Positions 22,722 to 34,080 of a stretch of 64,000 bases of DNA are shown piece by piece. Numbering within the stretch: the first letter of the stretch is position 1; each line of letters begins with the position of its first letter. The stretch is from Hetaerina americana. Lineage: Eukaryota; Arthropoda; Insecta; Odonata; Calopterygidae. Under the pieces are notes generated by a model. The model was not told the origin of the DNA. It saw nothing but the letters and a program-made list of their open reading frames with translations, and searched no databases. The position numbers were made by a program, and so were the translations under genes. Location of the stretch: positions 88,137,969 to 88,201,968 of the forward strand of contig JAKTNV010000005.1 of NCBI GenBank assembly GCA_022747635.1, given 5' to 3'.

Positions 22722-22812
22722 AAGGTTTAAAAAACATTTTTAAAAACTTAAAAAAAAACATTTTTAAAAACCTTTTTTAGAAATTTTTAAAAACATTTTT
22801 TTGAACATTTTG
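22722..22812. repeat. A/T low-complexity, self-complementary tract
   Basis: Repeats of ACATTTTTAAAAAC and TTTTTAAAAAC produce overlapping short palindromes over about 90 bp. Confidence 0.8.
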
Positions 22813-24330
22813 AGTTAAATGTTGGAATATCAGTCTCTAAAAGTGATATGATTGATCCTTGGATGAATCGGGACTGGAAGGGTTGAAACGAAATTAAAAA
22901 CTCAATTCTTATTCACTGAATGAAGTCAAAATTTAAATATCAAGTCAACTCCAAATTTACTTCAAAGTGATTTTTTACTTGATTTCAAAGTATATTAAGT
23001 CTGTTTCTTGCACAAGATTAAAACTGTCACGAATGATAATATAATTCTAACATAACTTCGTGTTTTTTAACATAAAATTTATCAATTTTGCTTTTAAGTT
23101 CTTTTACGTTCACATTTCTAATAACTTTTCATGGTCACTGTTTACAGCTACTTAATTTATGCCTCTGTAGAGTCAACTTACCATTCAGAAGATGTAAAAA
23201 TTCACCAAAGTGGGGTGTTTACTGCCTGGCCTAAAAGTTACACATCATGTATTCAGGTTTTCAGTGCACTTCCAATGCTTATAAAAATATTTGATAATAC
23301 GTATATCTAAGTATTAATATTCCAGTGGACACACTCATTTAATCGTAATTCATTGAACGTCTCACTCCCATCTGTGTTCGCCAAATTCACTTGTCGTGTC
23401 ACTGAATTACGTAACATCCTTTTCTTCAAATTCAAAACGTCACGTGCAAACACATTGCAGGGAAATTCTACTTAAAGTTTAAAATTTACATTTGCAGCAA
23501 AAATTGCATTTTTAATTTGCACTTCAAATTATAACGTTACGTTATAAACTGGCTTGGCGTAATATAATCTCATGTACGGGTTTATCGGGTGGCGAATTTA
23601 ACAGGAATAGTAATTTATTCCGATTTTTTTTAATGCGTCCGTTGCACGAATCTTCTCCGTCAGTGCAAAAGATAGGGCCCTGGTATCCCACTGCATTTTT
23701 TCTTTATATTCCAACCTATAAAAATGCACGGCTGATTATCCACACATTGACTTCATTGGCCTACCGCAGTGATTGACGTACCAGTCCCGCTACCCTGACG
23801 GCCACTGACAATGACGAAGGCCTCAATCCGTGGGAGAAGGCGATGACCCCTTCAAGCGCCATCGCCGTCTGCGGAGGTCCTCGAATGCTTAATCCTTTGC
23901 CCGCGTGAGTTGCATTTCCAGAGATGATTGCCGCGAGGCGTCCACCGATACAATCCGTCCGCGCGAATCTTAAAATTCACGGAGCACGCGGAGGAAGGGC
24001 AATTACAGACGTCACGTGGTCGACCACCGAGGGGAGCTACGTCGATCAGCTCGCAATCCAAGGGAAACTCCAGAAATGGAAGAGCGAGTCGGCGCCAGGA
24101 TTACGGAAGAGGCGACGGGAATGGACGTTAAGATCGAGCAAAGACGTTAAACGGGAGAACCAGCGCCAACTCTCGAGCAATATGACAAACAGGATATCTT
24201 CAAATCACTTAAGAATTGTATTAGACGGTGCCACGTATCTGATCGGTTTGGATTCGGAAAACTTTGGGAATTGTCACAGAATATTCTCCGATTCCTGTGA
24301 ATTCCATCGATATATCTTATTAGCTCCAAG
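22813..24330. other. no recognised gene
   Basis: AT-rich to about 23700, then a CpG-rich stretch at 23780-24130 with a 161-codon frame (23924-24409, plus). That frame has no recognisable domain and ends inside a SINE, so it is unlikely to be a real gene. Confidence 0.35.
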
Positions 24331-24333
24331 TGT

Positions 24334-24570
24334 CGCGGGTAGTCAAGGGGTAGAGCGTTGGACTACTGACCGGAGGGCTCGGGTTCGATTCCCAGGCAAG
24401 CCTCTCTGAGCACCGTCAGCTCCACCCAAGCTGTGTGATGTTTCGGGTAATACCAGATCTTCTTGGGAAACCATAACCGGCACAGAGAAAGCAACTGACT
24501 ATCATGATGCGTGAATTTCACCCGCCGTTGGGCTTAGTACCGGGTGAACTCGACCATAACATACCAAACC
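24334..24570 (+). mobile_element. SINE-2, tRNA-derived
   Basis: The head has an A-box-like TAGTCAAGGGGTAGAGCG and a perfect B box GGTTCGATTCC (about 24382-24392). The acceptor stem does not pair, so it is not a functional tRNA. A body of about 165 bp follows (GCACCGTCAGCTCCACC, TGTTTCGGGTAATACCAG, ACCGGGTGAACTCGACCATA). No second copy of this body is in the window, so the 3' boundary is approximate. Confidence 0.65.
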
Positions 24571-24975
24571 GACCTTCTGGTTGATTACTGTGTTTTATGG
24601 TTTTTTTTTATCTTCCTCCAAAGAAGTGCCCCTAACTGCTAGTGCAAAGAGAAGAAAACGGAGTCCACAGTGGTGCTCCAGCTTCTGTGTCTCTTAGATG
24701 GAGGCTTAACTCTCTCTAGAATGTTCGACGTTGACGCACAGATGGTGACAGGAAAGGTAGACTTCCACAAGATCTCTGGGACGTCCGTCGACACCACCGT
24801 CAGTGACAATCATTAACGTCGCGTTGTCCCATTCTCACGCGTTACCGTCAGTTTCCCTAGCAAACGCCGTCGTGCATTGTGCCTCACTCCGTTCCCCTTT
24901 CCAATCTGTCGCCAAATCACATCAATTCTCCGACTTCTGCTCGTGAAAGAGAAAGAGGGCTAAAGAAGTGTAACG
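24571..24975. other. no recognised gene
   Basis: Nothing recognised. A T-run lies at 24601-24609. Confidence 0.3.
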
Positions 24976-24984
24976 AGGGGTAGT

Positions 24985-25110
24985 AGGGGAGGTTCTATTC
25001 TGGCGAACTATTTTCAGCTTTGAGAAATAACGTGGCGGCGAGACAACAGATCCCTGAGGGACCCCTGCACCGAAATAGCGCCAGGGATCAATTATCCTTA
25101 TGCATCGAAA
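24985..25110 (-). pseudogene. reverse transcriptase motif B fragment
   Basis: On the minus strand the peptide RYFGAGVPQGSVVSPPRYF contains the RT motif B signature GVPQGS, which forms part of the active-site pocket of non-LTR reverse transcriptases. It is followed by YTSLALFLF. Only about 40 codons are recognisable and neither motif A nor motif C is present nearby. It is a tiny remnant of a non-LTR element; the family cannot be assigned. The GVPQGS match is short, but this motif is rarely produced by chance. Confidence 0.55.
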
Positions 25111-25113
25111 CAA

Positions 25114-26085
25114 AGCAGGCCGGCATCTTCTTCTTAAATCTTGATTTCTTTTAATCTAGCCATAAAAGAGATCGTCCGTCGAGTCATAAGCTTGTTCTAT
25201 CGCACTCAACTGGTAAAATAACTCTAAGATGTTACAAATAGTATTCAGGCGATGTTGTGAAGGTGGCAGTTGGTTGCCCAGCGTGCGTTGCTCCACGACC
25301 TTTAACGACTCATTGCTTTGCCGACAATTGAGTCTAATTTTTCGGATCCGAAATTACAAAGAATCAGTGGAACGTTGGCAATCCCGCCGTGCAGCAACGT
25401 GACTCAACGTGATAGCAACTTAAATCTCATGATACCTTTAATCTTCACTATTGTCATGCATTAATGTAGACTAAGAGTCGCGATGAAAAATCACCCTCCA
25501 TGTATTCATCATCTCATTTGAAAGATCCATCCAGCTGGGAGCCCTCCAGCTATAAAGTACTCGAATAGGAGTCAGACCGGTGTGGGCGTGAGTACAAGTA
25601 AATACGCCATTTCAGTAGAAAAATGTCCCATGCGTAGATCATTTATTTTTAATTTTTCCTATTTCAAATCACACTCGGACGCACTACGCAAAAAACGCCC
25701 CTAGATCCAGTTATCTATCTCAAAAGTACGCACGTGAAATCACTATGCATCCAAAAATACGTCTCCATATTCCATTTTACGATAGCTTCTTTGCATTGAT
25801 ATTTGTATTACCTTTATCTCGTAGTTCGCCCTAGGCCTTCCTCACTATTTCCTCCTTTCCACGTTTCCTTCAATTATGATATTCAGTAATCCATCATGCC
25901 TCAGGATATGTCCCATCAATTTCTCCTTGTAAGTGACCTCCCACTCTTCGTATTTCTTGTTTATTTGACAATCTGCCTATCCATTTTAATTCTATCAATA
26001 CTCGGAGCATCCTAATTTAGAAGCTTAGTTAGATGATGTAGGCGTGTATTATGATGAGATAATAAGATGCATGCAATTGAACTTT
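25114..26085. other. no recognised gene
   Basis: Nothing recognised in about 970 bp. Confidence 0.3.
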
Positions 26086-26089
26086 TTCA

Positions 26090-26695
26090 TTATTAAAATA
26101 GATGGTCATACTCTAGAGCAGGGGGATCAGGTTACCTATCTCGGATGTGTTTTTTGACCCAAATCGTCCAAGTAGCATGAGCATAAGGCGGAAAATTGCT
26201 TAAGGCAAAGAAGCCTTCACAATGATGAAGGAATTGACGACAGGGACCTAAGGATATTCAGAAAAGATTAGTGAAAACTTAGATATTTTGCACGGCGCAG
26301 AAACATTGTCTTTGAAGCAAGGCTTTTGAAATGTGGGTGTGGAGTAGGATGGGAAAGGTGAAATGGACTGAAGTGGAAAACAAACTAGGAAGTGCTAGGA
26401 AGGGAGGAGAAAGGATTGTTGAGTCCAGAGGAAGCAGGAAAGATTTCGGGCCTTTTAAATGGCAGCGGGATGTTGAAGACTATGATAGAGGGGGGGAACG
26501 TTAAACAAGCGAGGAAGGGGCAGGAATAAGATAGGGATGCTGGATGGAATGAAGAGAAGAAGGAAGTATGCGGGATTGAAGAGATCCTTATTGTAGGATC
26601 GGCTGTGTTTTGTTAGGAGAGGCAAGTAAATGTATCGTTGCACCGCCGTCTGTGTTCATCCGAAACATACCCTTAACGGTAGAATAACAACGATG
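26090..26695 (+). pseudogene. LINE-B reverse transcriptase C-terminal relic
   Basis: Reading in shifting frames: IDGHTLEQGDQVTYLGC (the YLG motif after the RT palm) from about 26100, then AAAATTGCTTAAGGCAAAG and TGACGACAGGGACC (matching ALGKEA...LMTGT of the 16 kb copy), GAAGCAAGGCTTTTGAAATG, then the purine-rich 3' part and the terminal CATCCGAAACATACCC. Stops and deletions occur throughout. It starts further 5' than the 16 kb copy, so it helps define the family consensus. Confidence 0.8.
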
Positions 26696-26844
26696 GATAG
26701 AACGGATTTTATGGATAGAACGACTATTATGTCGGATCATTTACTATATCTGCCAAACTACACGAATTAACTATTGAATATAAATTTCTTTGGTTTCTGA
26801 AAACACCACCGCGTTTCTCAGATATCTCGACAGCTCATTTCTGG

Positions 26845-26962
26845 TTGCCAGTCAGAGTTTTTTATGACGGAGTGAACAACCCGAGGGGGGGATTCGAACC
26901 CGCCGCCATTTTTCCAGAAGGCCAGGGTCCTTCAACCACCGGCCCAACCTGACCAGTTTAAG
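26845..26962 (-). mobile_element. tRNA-like SINE head
   Basis: The minus strand has GGTTGGGCCGGTGGTTGAAG (A-box region) and GGCGGGTTCGAATCCCCCCT (strong B box). The intervening anticodon arm does not fold as a tRNA. Its downstream body has no second copy in the window. Confidence 0.5.
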
Positions 26963-28600
26963 AATGCTGCGTGAAATGCTGACAGCACACAACCATCAGG
27001 TGATTTAAAATTGCAGAGATGGACGAAAACGCCGCCTACCGAACCTCGTATTCATTTGATTCAACCTCGCGAGTTTCGTGCGCTGCAATCGTAAATCATT
27101 CCATAAACAGATATATTTTCCCCTGAAAAGAAAGACATAAAAAAGAAAGAGGAAGTCGATGGAGTTGGGCGATGAGCTTTTCACACGGAATCCGCAAGGG
27201 GTTCCTCCCCCTCCCTCCGTCGGACAACCCCGAGCACTTGGTGTCGTCGTTTCCCTTAATAGCAATCGCCTAAGCCCAGGGCAGGATGATGATCCCTTTC
27301 CTATGGAGTCGTTGCCGCGAGTGTTTGCTCCATTTGTTCATGCACTCGCCTTCAGTCGACCCATCGCTCGATTGGCATCCCCCGCGCGTGTTGATCCGAG
27401 CGACGTCCGCCCCCGGGGGCCGTTCGCAGACCTCCAATGCAGGCCGAGATACCATTGGTTCCAGCGTACGCACCTAGGAGATGCTCTAGCTCAGGCGGCG
27501 GTTCTGCGATTCTGGACGTCTGACGAGCAAAAATCGACTCTGGTGAAGCGGAAAATCGTTCGTGGGAAAAGGCATCCTTCAAGCCAATAACGGAAGTTCA
27601 CTTTCGGACACACATAAGTCCTCCGAAACCGCATTGCGACAAAAAATTATGGTGACTGGCACACGGGCCGATAAAAGAGAACACGGCCATTTGCCCACGG
27701 TGGGCCCGAGATCAAAAAGAAATCGGGAAGAAGGACAATTTACAAAGAATAAAGTAGTGCCTTTCTGATGTGTTCTTGCCTAATTAATGGTTCAACTGCG
27801 AAAAAAAAGAAATGTTGAAGTCGAAAAAGTTTCATTAGTTAGCGCACATATCGTTTCTGAATCACCGTGGTACAACCTATTGCGGCGGCCGAAGGACTGC
27901 GTATATCCTTTTGTCGACTTCCGTCCCGAAACGTTACCACATCGAGAAAAATTAAACGTGAACATTAATTCCAAAAAGTGCACGACGATAGTCTCCGGCG
28001 TCACGGAATGCCCATAAATCACTTTCAGAAAGGTTGATAGCAATGGCCTCTAAACCAGTAGTGTTCTGTGTATCTTAGTTGCCAACCATAGTCCCAAAAG
28101 AACTACTTTTATGCATAATTAAATTTTATCCCTTGTTCAAACGAAAATTCAATTCATGCATGCGTGTGCTACATTACAAAATCATCAACATTGATAAGAG
28201 GAACGTGATTTTTATGAGTCATTCTTTTGAGGGTTCAAATATTGTAATCGTTGGGGCCCCTGCTACTTCCCCCTCCTACCCACCCCCCGATAGAATCAAC
28301 TTGGCTTTCGGGACTAGAAGTCAAGGGATATAAGGAACGGTTAAGTGTGTTTACTAAGTTTACAATTGCCAAAAGTCAAGGCTGCCACTAAAAAAATAAC
28401 GCCGCAATGAAAACTTTGATGAAAGCAGTAAGAATTTCCGTAAGTTATATGAATATCTCTCTTCGAGTTTTTAATAGCTCTGGATTTAATTCAAAGTGCT
28501 GCATATTTGCATTTTCTCGCACTAATTTTCTATTTCAGTCACCGCTGTGATAACAAATCTCCAGACCGTCGAGATCAAATCGAACAATAAACTCTTCCAA
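26963..28600. other. no recognised gene; GC-rich patch at 27160-27600
   Basis: A 143-codon frame (27159-27590, plus) crosses a CpG-rich patch where the opposite strand is also open. No domain is recognised. The rest is AT-rich and empty. Confidence 0.35.
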
Positions 28601-28612
28601 GAACCATACTCG

Positions 28613-28697
28613 TACGTTGCGTTACATTACGCTACGTCACCATGCTTTACGTCACACTACGTTACGTCACCGTGAGTTACGTTACGATGCGTTACCT
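28613..28697. repeat. imperfect 15-bp minisatellite with TACGTCAC boxes
   Basis: TACGTCAC occurs at 28633, 28648 and 28663, exactly 15 bp apart. Degraded units TACGTTACGATGCGT (28678) and TACGTTGCGTTACAT (28613) flank them. A 5-bp sub-period (TACGT/TACGC) is visible. Confidence 0.85.
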
Positions 28698-30000
28698 TCG
28701 GGTTCATCGGCGAGTGCGTTCCCTACTATGTTGACTTGAAGATATTCAGCTCCTTTATAATAATTGCTTTGTCTAGCGACTAAATATGCAGACTACTATG
28801 CATTTTGTATCCGAGCGGGTGTAAATGTTCAATTTTATGTACTTCAATTACTTTAATTCGGCCCTCACTTCATCATCGATATCTCCTGGCGCCACTTCAG
28901 TGATGTTCGTGCACTGTCCTTGGTGTCTTATGCGTTTCAGCATAATTTTTCTTACCCTTCTTTATGGATTCGAAATGAATATCAAACGAGTGTGCCACAC
29001 CATTCGCGCTCTTTTCATTTCATTAAATATACGTGGGGCTAAAGAACCCAGTTATCCATCGACATAACGCTGTAAAACATATGCAATCGTAATATAAAGG
29101 TGTAAATCCCTTCTTTTACACGCTGGTAGAGTAAGAGTAAGTTGGTAGAGTAAAAACTATACGTCTCCACATGAATTTCTCACATTCTTTCATTATTTAT
29201 CTTGTATTCCGTAACATATTCGTGCATTTTCAGCTCATTGAACTTCGTAGAAAACTTCTCAAGGAGTGGCTTAAAGAGATTAAAAGGAGCACACTATTTT
29301 CTGTTGAGCGTTTTGGTAACTGTTTAATTTGTAATGGTAATCACGGACTACACGGGAGAGCATCCTTTAGGTTAATGCACCACATAATATTTATGCAACA
29401 TGGCCTTTTCCAATAAATTTGCGAAATATTTACACTTAAATATTTTGCAAGCTTATTAAAGACGAATTACCTATTAAATTTAGTATTAAAGCAACAGAGA
29501 ACGCGTTTGTATCGGTAATGATTCTGGAGTTAGGTTTATCGTCGCCAATACGGTCAATATTAAGATCTTTGGCGCACCCACCCGACAGAAAATGTTTTCA
29601 AAGATTTTCTTAATGTTTCGTAAATACAGCCATGCTGATGGTCATATCATGACTTAACTTAAAGTGTCCAATGATGCAATGCAGCTCAATAACAAATCAA
29701 TTCCTGGAATACGAAAAATAAATTAATATAATATCCAATCACTTTACAAAATGGCTTTCGTTCCTCGCGTGATGAAAATATAGGGCAAAAAGTGAGGCAT
29801 TGCGAAATATATTCCGAACGAACGTTCCGTTGGCACACTGCGGGATTTATTACTCAACATTTATTTACGAGAACTGATTTTTACATCAGGGAAAACACTT
29901 CTCCTTAGGCGGAATCAATACCTTAAGGCTCACACAGCCTTTCGATCCAAGAATGTAAGGTTTACTCAGTCTCGCAGAGAGGACAATAGGAATGATAAGG
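28698..30000. other. no recognised gene
   Basis: AT-rich sequence with short frames lacking motifs. Nothing recognised. Confidence 0.35.
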
Positions 30001-30296
30001 GGATGGTGCGGTAGCTAACGTACAAACTTCCCACCGGGAGGACCCGGGTTCAAATCTGGGAGAAAACTAATATTTTTCAGTGGTATCCCGATCCCTACTT
30101 GAGGTGCTTCGTGGAGGGCACTTTGAGTGAGTACACCGTCCATCGGATGGGACGTTAAGTTGCGTACCCCTTGGCGCCTTTCGTAAAGAGTAGGCTGATT
30201 CCGACGCCGGGTTTCTCTCCACCCTTTCTTTCTCAACCATCCCTAAATGGTGCAAACGACCTCAGCTGTCGGTCGTCTCCCATAAAACTACTACTA
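30001..30296 (+). mobile_element. SINE-1, the most complete copy
   Basis: tRNA-like head GGATGGTGCGGTAGCTAACG...ACCCGGGTTCAAATCTGGG (B box GGTTCAAATC at 30048-30057), then the body ATATTTTTCAGTGGTATCCC, TTGAGGTGCTTCGTGGAGGG, GAGTGAGTACACCGTCC, GATGGGACGTTAA, CCTTGGCGCCTTTCG, CGACGCCGGGTTTCTCTCC, CGACCTCAGCTGTCGG and the tail ACTACTACTA. An internal RNA polymerase III promoter in the head would drive transcription, and a partner LINE would copy it. No target-site duplication is evident. Confidence 0.82.
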
Positions 30297-31175
30297 GGCC
30301 CCTATGGAAGGAGAGGAATATGCCCCTCATGGAAGGAATGGATTACAAACGCATTCGTCGCGAAATGTGAGCATACGCTATTTCTCCGAAAAAATGCGAT
30401 AAAGCGGCCTCGAAAACATTCGAATCGCGCCGCGCGGAACGAGGGAGTGAGAATGGAGGGGGGGGGGACTCACATTTATCGACAGCGCTCTCATCAGCAT
30501 TGCTCGAGTTGCCCACCATTACTAATATTTTAATGAATAATTAAGCAGGTGTGATGCTTCGTGCTCACTGTGAATAATGCCAATTATCTTAACTAGGGAT
30601 CTTGGGTGGGGAGTCCTAGAAGGTAATGTGACACGGAAGGCAGTTAAAGTACTTCATTGAGAAGAAATAGGTAAAGAGAGTGCGTGATTGCGTGCGGCGA
30701 TGGACGGAGCTTTGTAGGTATGGTGTGAACCTAGCCCATTTGTGATGGTAAAGGTGCGGTTGGTAATCTTAAAAAGTGTCATTGTATTATATGAGAGCAT
30801 TTTGTCTCATATCTGTTCTTCTTGTTTATGCATGTGCATTGCAAGAGTGACCGTAGCCACCAGGACAATTTCGTAATCACAACGAGATTTATATGATAAC
30901 AATAATAATTCCGAATTCAACTCATTTATCCGGAACTCATTTCTTTATATCCTTTGAAAAGAGACCCCAAAGGGTGTCGTTCCAAATATATCCCTAAAAC
31001 AGAAAATTAGGAATACATTTAGTTGATTTTTGAGAACATTTTTCAATAAAATCCACTGTTTCCAAGCCAAATTATCGCGCACAACCAATCATGTCGCGGA
31101 TATTCACGCCAAACTAATTTTAAAAACGCTTTCATCGCAGGTGAAATCCATCACGAGTGCAATCTGTGGTGAGAA
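30297..31175. other. no recognised gene
   Basis: Contains a poly-G run at 30459-30468 and a short near-repeat (CCCCTATGGAAGGAG / CCCCTCATGGAAGGA, 30299-30335). Nothing else is recognised. Confidence 0.3.
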
Positions 31176-31205
31176 CAATCCAAGGGCATTTTCTCCCTTG
31201 GATTG
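31176..31205. repeat. 11-bp hairpin at the start of a tandem duplication
   Basis: CAATCCAAGGG (31176-31186) and CCCTTGGATTG (31195-31205) are perfect inverted repeats with an 8-nt loop. The left arm straddles the left border of the 107-bp duplication and is lost in the second unit. Confidence 0.85.
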
Positions 31206-31397
31206 ACCATAAAACCAAAATTAATCGCCAGATTAACTGATTGCAGCATTAGCAGAAACATCCGCGAGCCATTTCAAGATCGACATCAGGGGGCATTTTC
31301 TCCCTTGGATTGACCATAAAACCAAAATTAATCGCCAGATTAACTGATTGCAGCATTAGCAGAAACATCCGCGAGCCATTTCAAGATCGACATCAGG
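31184..31397. repeat. exact 107-bp tandem duplication
   Basis: Unit 31184-31290 begins GGGCATTTTCTCCC and ends ATCGACATCAGG. It is repeated base for base at 31291-31397, as read by eye. Identity implies a recent duplication, or an assembly artefact. Confidence 0.93.
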
Positions 31398-33000
31398 GGT
31401 CAATGTCAGAGTTCAAAGATCTTTGATAGAAATCCCTGAGTTAAAATAATGTTTATATACTTCGTTTGACACTGTACCTCAAAAGTATGCTGTCAAATTG
31501 TAGACATATCGAAACTACTTGGAGGCAATGGGAAGTGATTTCTGAAATCGCAAAAAATAAATTAAATGAACGAGCTCAGTGTTTTTCGGGCCCTGTATTT
31601 TATAATTCAAAATTCTAAGGCTACCTTTTTAACGGAAGGAACTAAATTAATTTTTTTTTAAGAAAGAGGATCCTCCTTTAAGACTAAAGGCAAGCTGCCA
31701 AACATTGAGAGCTTCCGTATTTCCTTTTTCTCACGCGACGATCAAAAATAAATAGAAAGAAAACGAAATTAGAAGTTGGTAATGTAAATGGCAGTACATT
31801 AACTCTCCCGGCAGTCAATGTCCCCTTGGGGCGCCAATGCGGCACGCGCCGTACAGAAAAACCAACACACACCAAGATTGCCTTCCCGGAATAGAAATAT
31901 TTTAAGCCGAACTCCTGTAAATGACTCCGTCGAAGACGAGCGGCTGAGTAAACAAACACGATCGGTAAGGAAGCGGAGACTCCAAAGGTTGTTCTCATCG
32001 GTGCGGTTTAGAGGAGACCGCTGATACCCACGGCAACCAAGAACGACCGAGGGTGGCATAATTACCACGAGGATGAGAGAAAGCCAGGGAAGAGCCTGCG
32101 GTGTCTGGGAATAGAAGCTCAAATCTACCTACCTAAGGGAACGCATTTGTTTCTAATAGCAACATATAACGGGAAATTAAAGAGAAAAACTTTGCTCCAA
32201 CAAAAAAATTCTTTTCCTGATTACCGATGTAAGTCAGTAAAACAAAATTATGTGCAGGAGTTTATATTAAACAATCCGAAGACACAAAAGTAATGAGGAA
32301 CTACTTTTTTGCCACTTTTACAACAGCAATTGGTATTATAATTTTAATCTTGGAGTGCCCATTTCAAGCGTAGGACAGTACCAATTTTCTCTGGGGATTG
32401 TGCTTCATTATTATCATACTTTAATAAATCGCTTGTGGTACGTATAAGTCGATTGAGTTGTGACTTTCTCGTTGAGGTGAGTAGAAGAAGCTTATTAAAG
32501 AGGAAACATCCTCCTTCGTTTTTTAATATAACGGAAGATGAGTTCTGTCTCCGATTAACCGCACGTCAATCCTAACAGCCAAACAAAACAGTCAATTTAT
32601 TCGCAAACCTCATCTTTAAAAAATCACCATCGTGGCTAGAGAGAAAGTGCATAGTCGAGGAAATTTAAAATTAGTATCTATACCCGTGTCATCATCACTG
32701 AAGATCTTTTAATAAGGCAATTCCAGAACGTTAACGGCATCATTAAGGTGAGAAAAAAAAAAGATGAAAAGATCAACCACGGACTGCTTGTTATAATTGC
32801 TATTTTTAGAGAACAGAATTCATATTTCTTCAACAGATCGAAAATACAAGTATATTCATTATTAATACCATAATTTGTGACCGCACCCATTTTAGAATTA
32901 GGGGATTCAAACGAAGATATAAAATTATATAATAAAATTGCGTAATTTTTCAAGGATAGTTTCATTAATTGTAGGCAAACGAGCAGCAACAGGAACCCTC
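31398..33000. other. no recognised gene
   Basis: Frames at 31684-31998, 31799-32122 and 32678-32989 (minus) have no family motif. AT-rich, nothing else seen. Confidence 0.35.
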
Positions 33001-33059
33001 AACTCAAAACCAAACTATTTTGTCCTCCCTTCCTTTCACTCCTCATGTTCATCCCTTTA

Positions 33060-34080
33060 TGGTTGACGTCATAATCTTCCCCGGCGTGGAACATTTCGTT
33101 CATCCTCACGCACGACACCAATCAAGATCGGGTTTTCCAAAAGCCGCGTCCATCCTCTCTCGCGACGACCGCTTACGTTGATTGCATCGGGCAAAAAAAA
33201 CAAGGGCGATTGGTCGGTCGCAATCGACTTGTCTTTCTCTCTCTGCTGCGAAACGGATGAAGGGAAAGAAGAGGGCAGCGTTCGCTTTCGTCCGCCCTTT
33301 CCTCTCGCTTTGCCCCGAGGGACGGAGGACACGAAGAGGGAGGACACGAGAGGGGCGTGCGTGCGTGCTTGGGCGAAGGGGTTCGTGACCTGACTGAGAT
33401 GCCCTCCACCGAGGAGTTGACTCCACATCCCCTCTTGCCTCTCCCTCTCCCCGGCCCCCGTCTGTCCTGTCCCGCACCCCCTCAACCCCCACTCCTCCCC
33501 CCTCTGCCTCTTGGAAACGGATGGGGTGGGGTTCAGGATCTAGGATCGCCAGGGCGAGAGGGAAAAAAAGGGTCTGCGGGAAAGCGGGCGGGGGGAGGGT
33601 CATATTTCCCGGTGATCACTGACAACCTTCTCCACTGCCGAGGGCACTGACTGACTGGTTGGTGGTGCCGTTGCGGAGAGAGAGAGAGACAGTGCGCTCG
33701 CCTTTTCCCACTATCCTCCCGCCCCATCTAGAGCGCCCCCATCTCGAGAGCCGTGGGAACGAATCCGGACTAAGCGCCGGCGCCGAGCCCGGAGATCGCA
33801 AGGGTGTTGAAGACGGAAGGGTCCTCTGGAGCGGTGATGCCAAGTGTCTCCCGGAAGTCATGCTTACGCATGGTGCGAATCAGAAATGCGCTTGCATGCC
33901 GTTCTTGGACAAGATCCGTGCGTCGGTCGGGTGCCTGTGGGAGGATGCGAAATGGGTGAGTGAGTGTTCCGCAGGGGGTCTTCTTGAACCCTTTACCCTT
34001 TCGGCGGGCGATTCATCACTCGATGCCTTCTATTTTGCGCACGCGAATTCCGAATTCAGCGAATAACCAGGTTCTCTCAC
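33060..34080. other. GC/CpG-rich region, candidate CpG island or promoter
   Basis: About 1 kb with dense CpG and C/G runs set in AT-rich DNA. Long frames are open on both strands (33659-34066 plus, 33106-33603 minus), as expected from composition, and none has a recognisable domain. It could mark the promoter or first exon of a gene outside view. Nothing in the sequence proves it. Confidence 0.3.

Noticed and set aside
24334..24404. Candidate tRNA gene
   Set aside because: A and B boxes are good, but the acceptor stem does not pair and a SINE-like body follows.
27159..27590. 143-codon plus-strand frame
   Set aside because: It overlaps open minus-strand frames in a CpG-rich patch and has no recognisable motif.
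33106..33603. Long frame (165 codons, minus) in the GC-rich block
   Set aside because: Both strands are open across the same GC-rich stretch and the peptide is low-complexity. There is no domain, so it is explained by composition.
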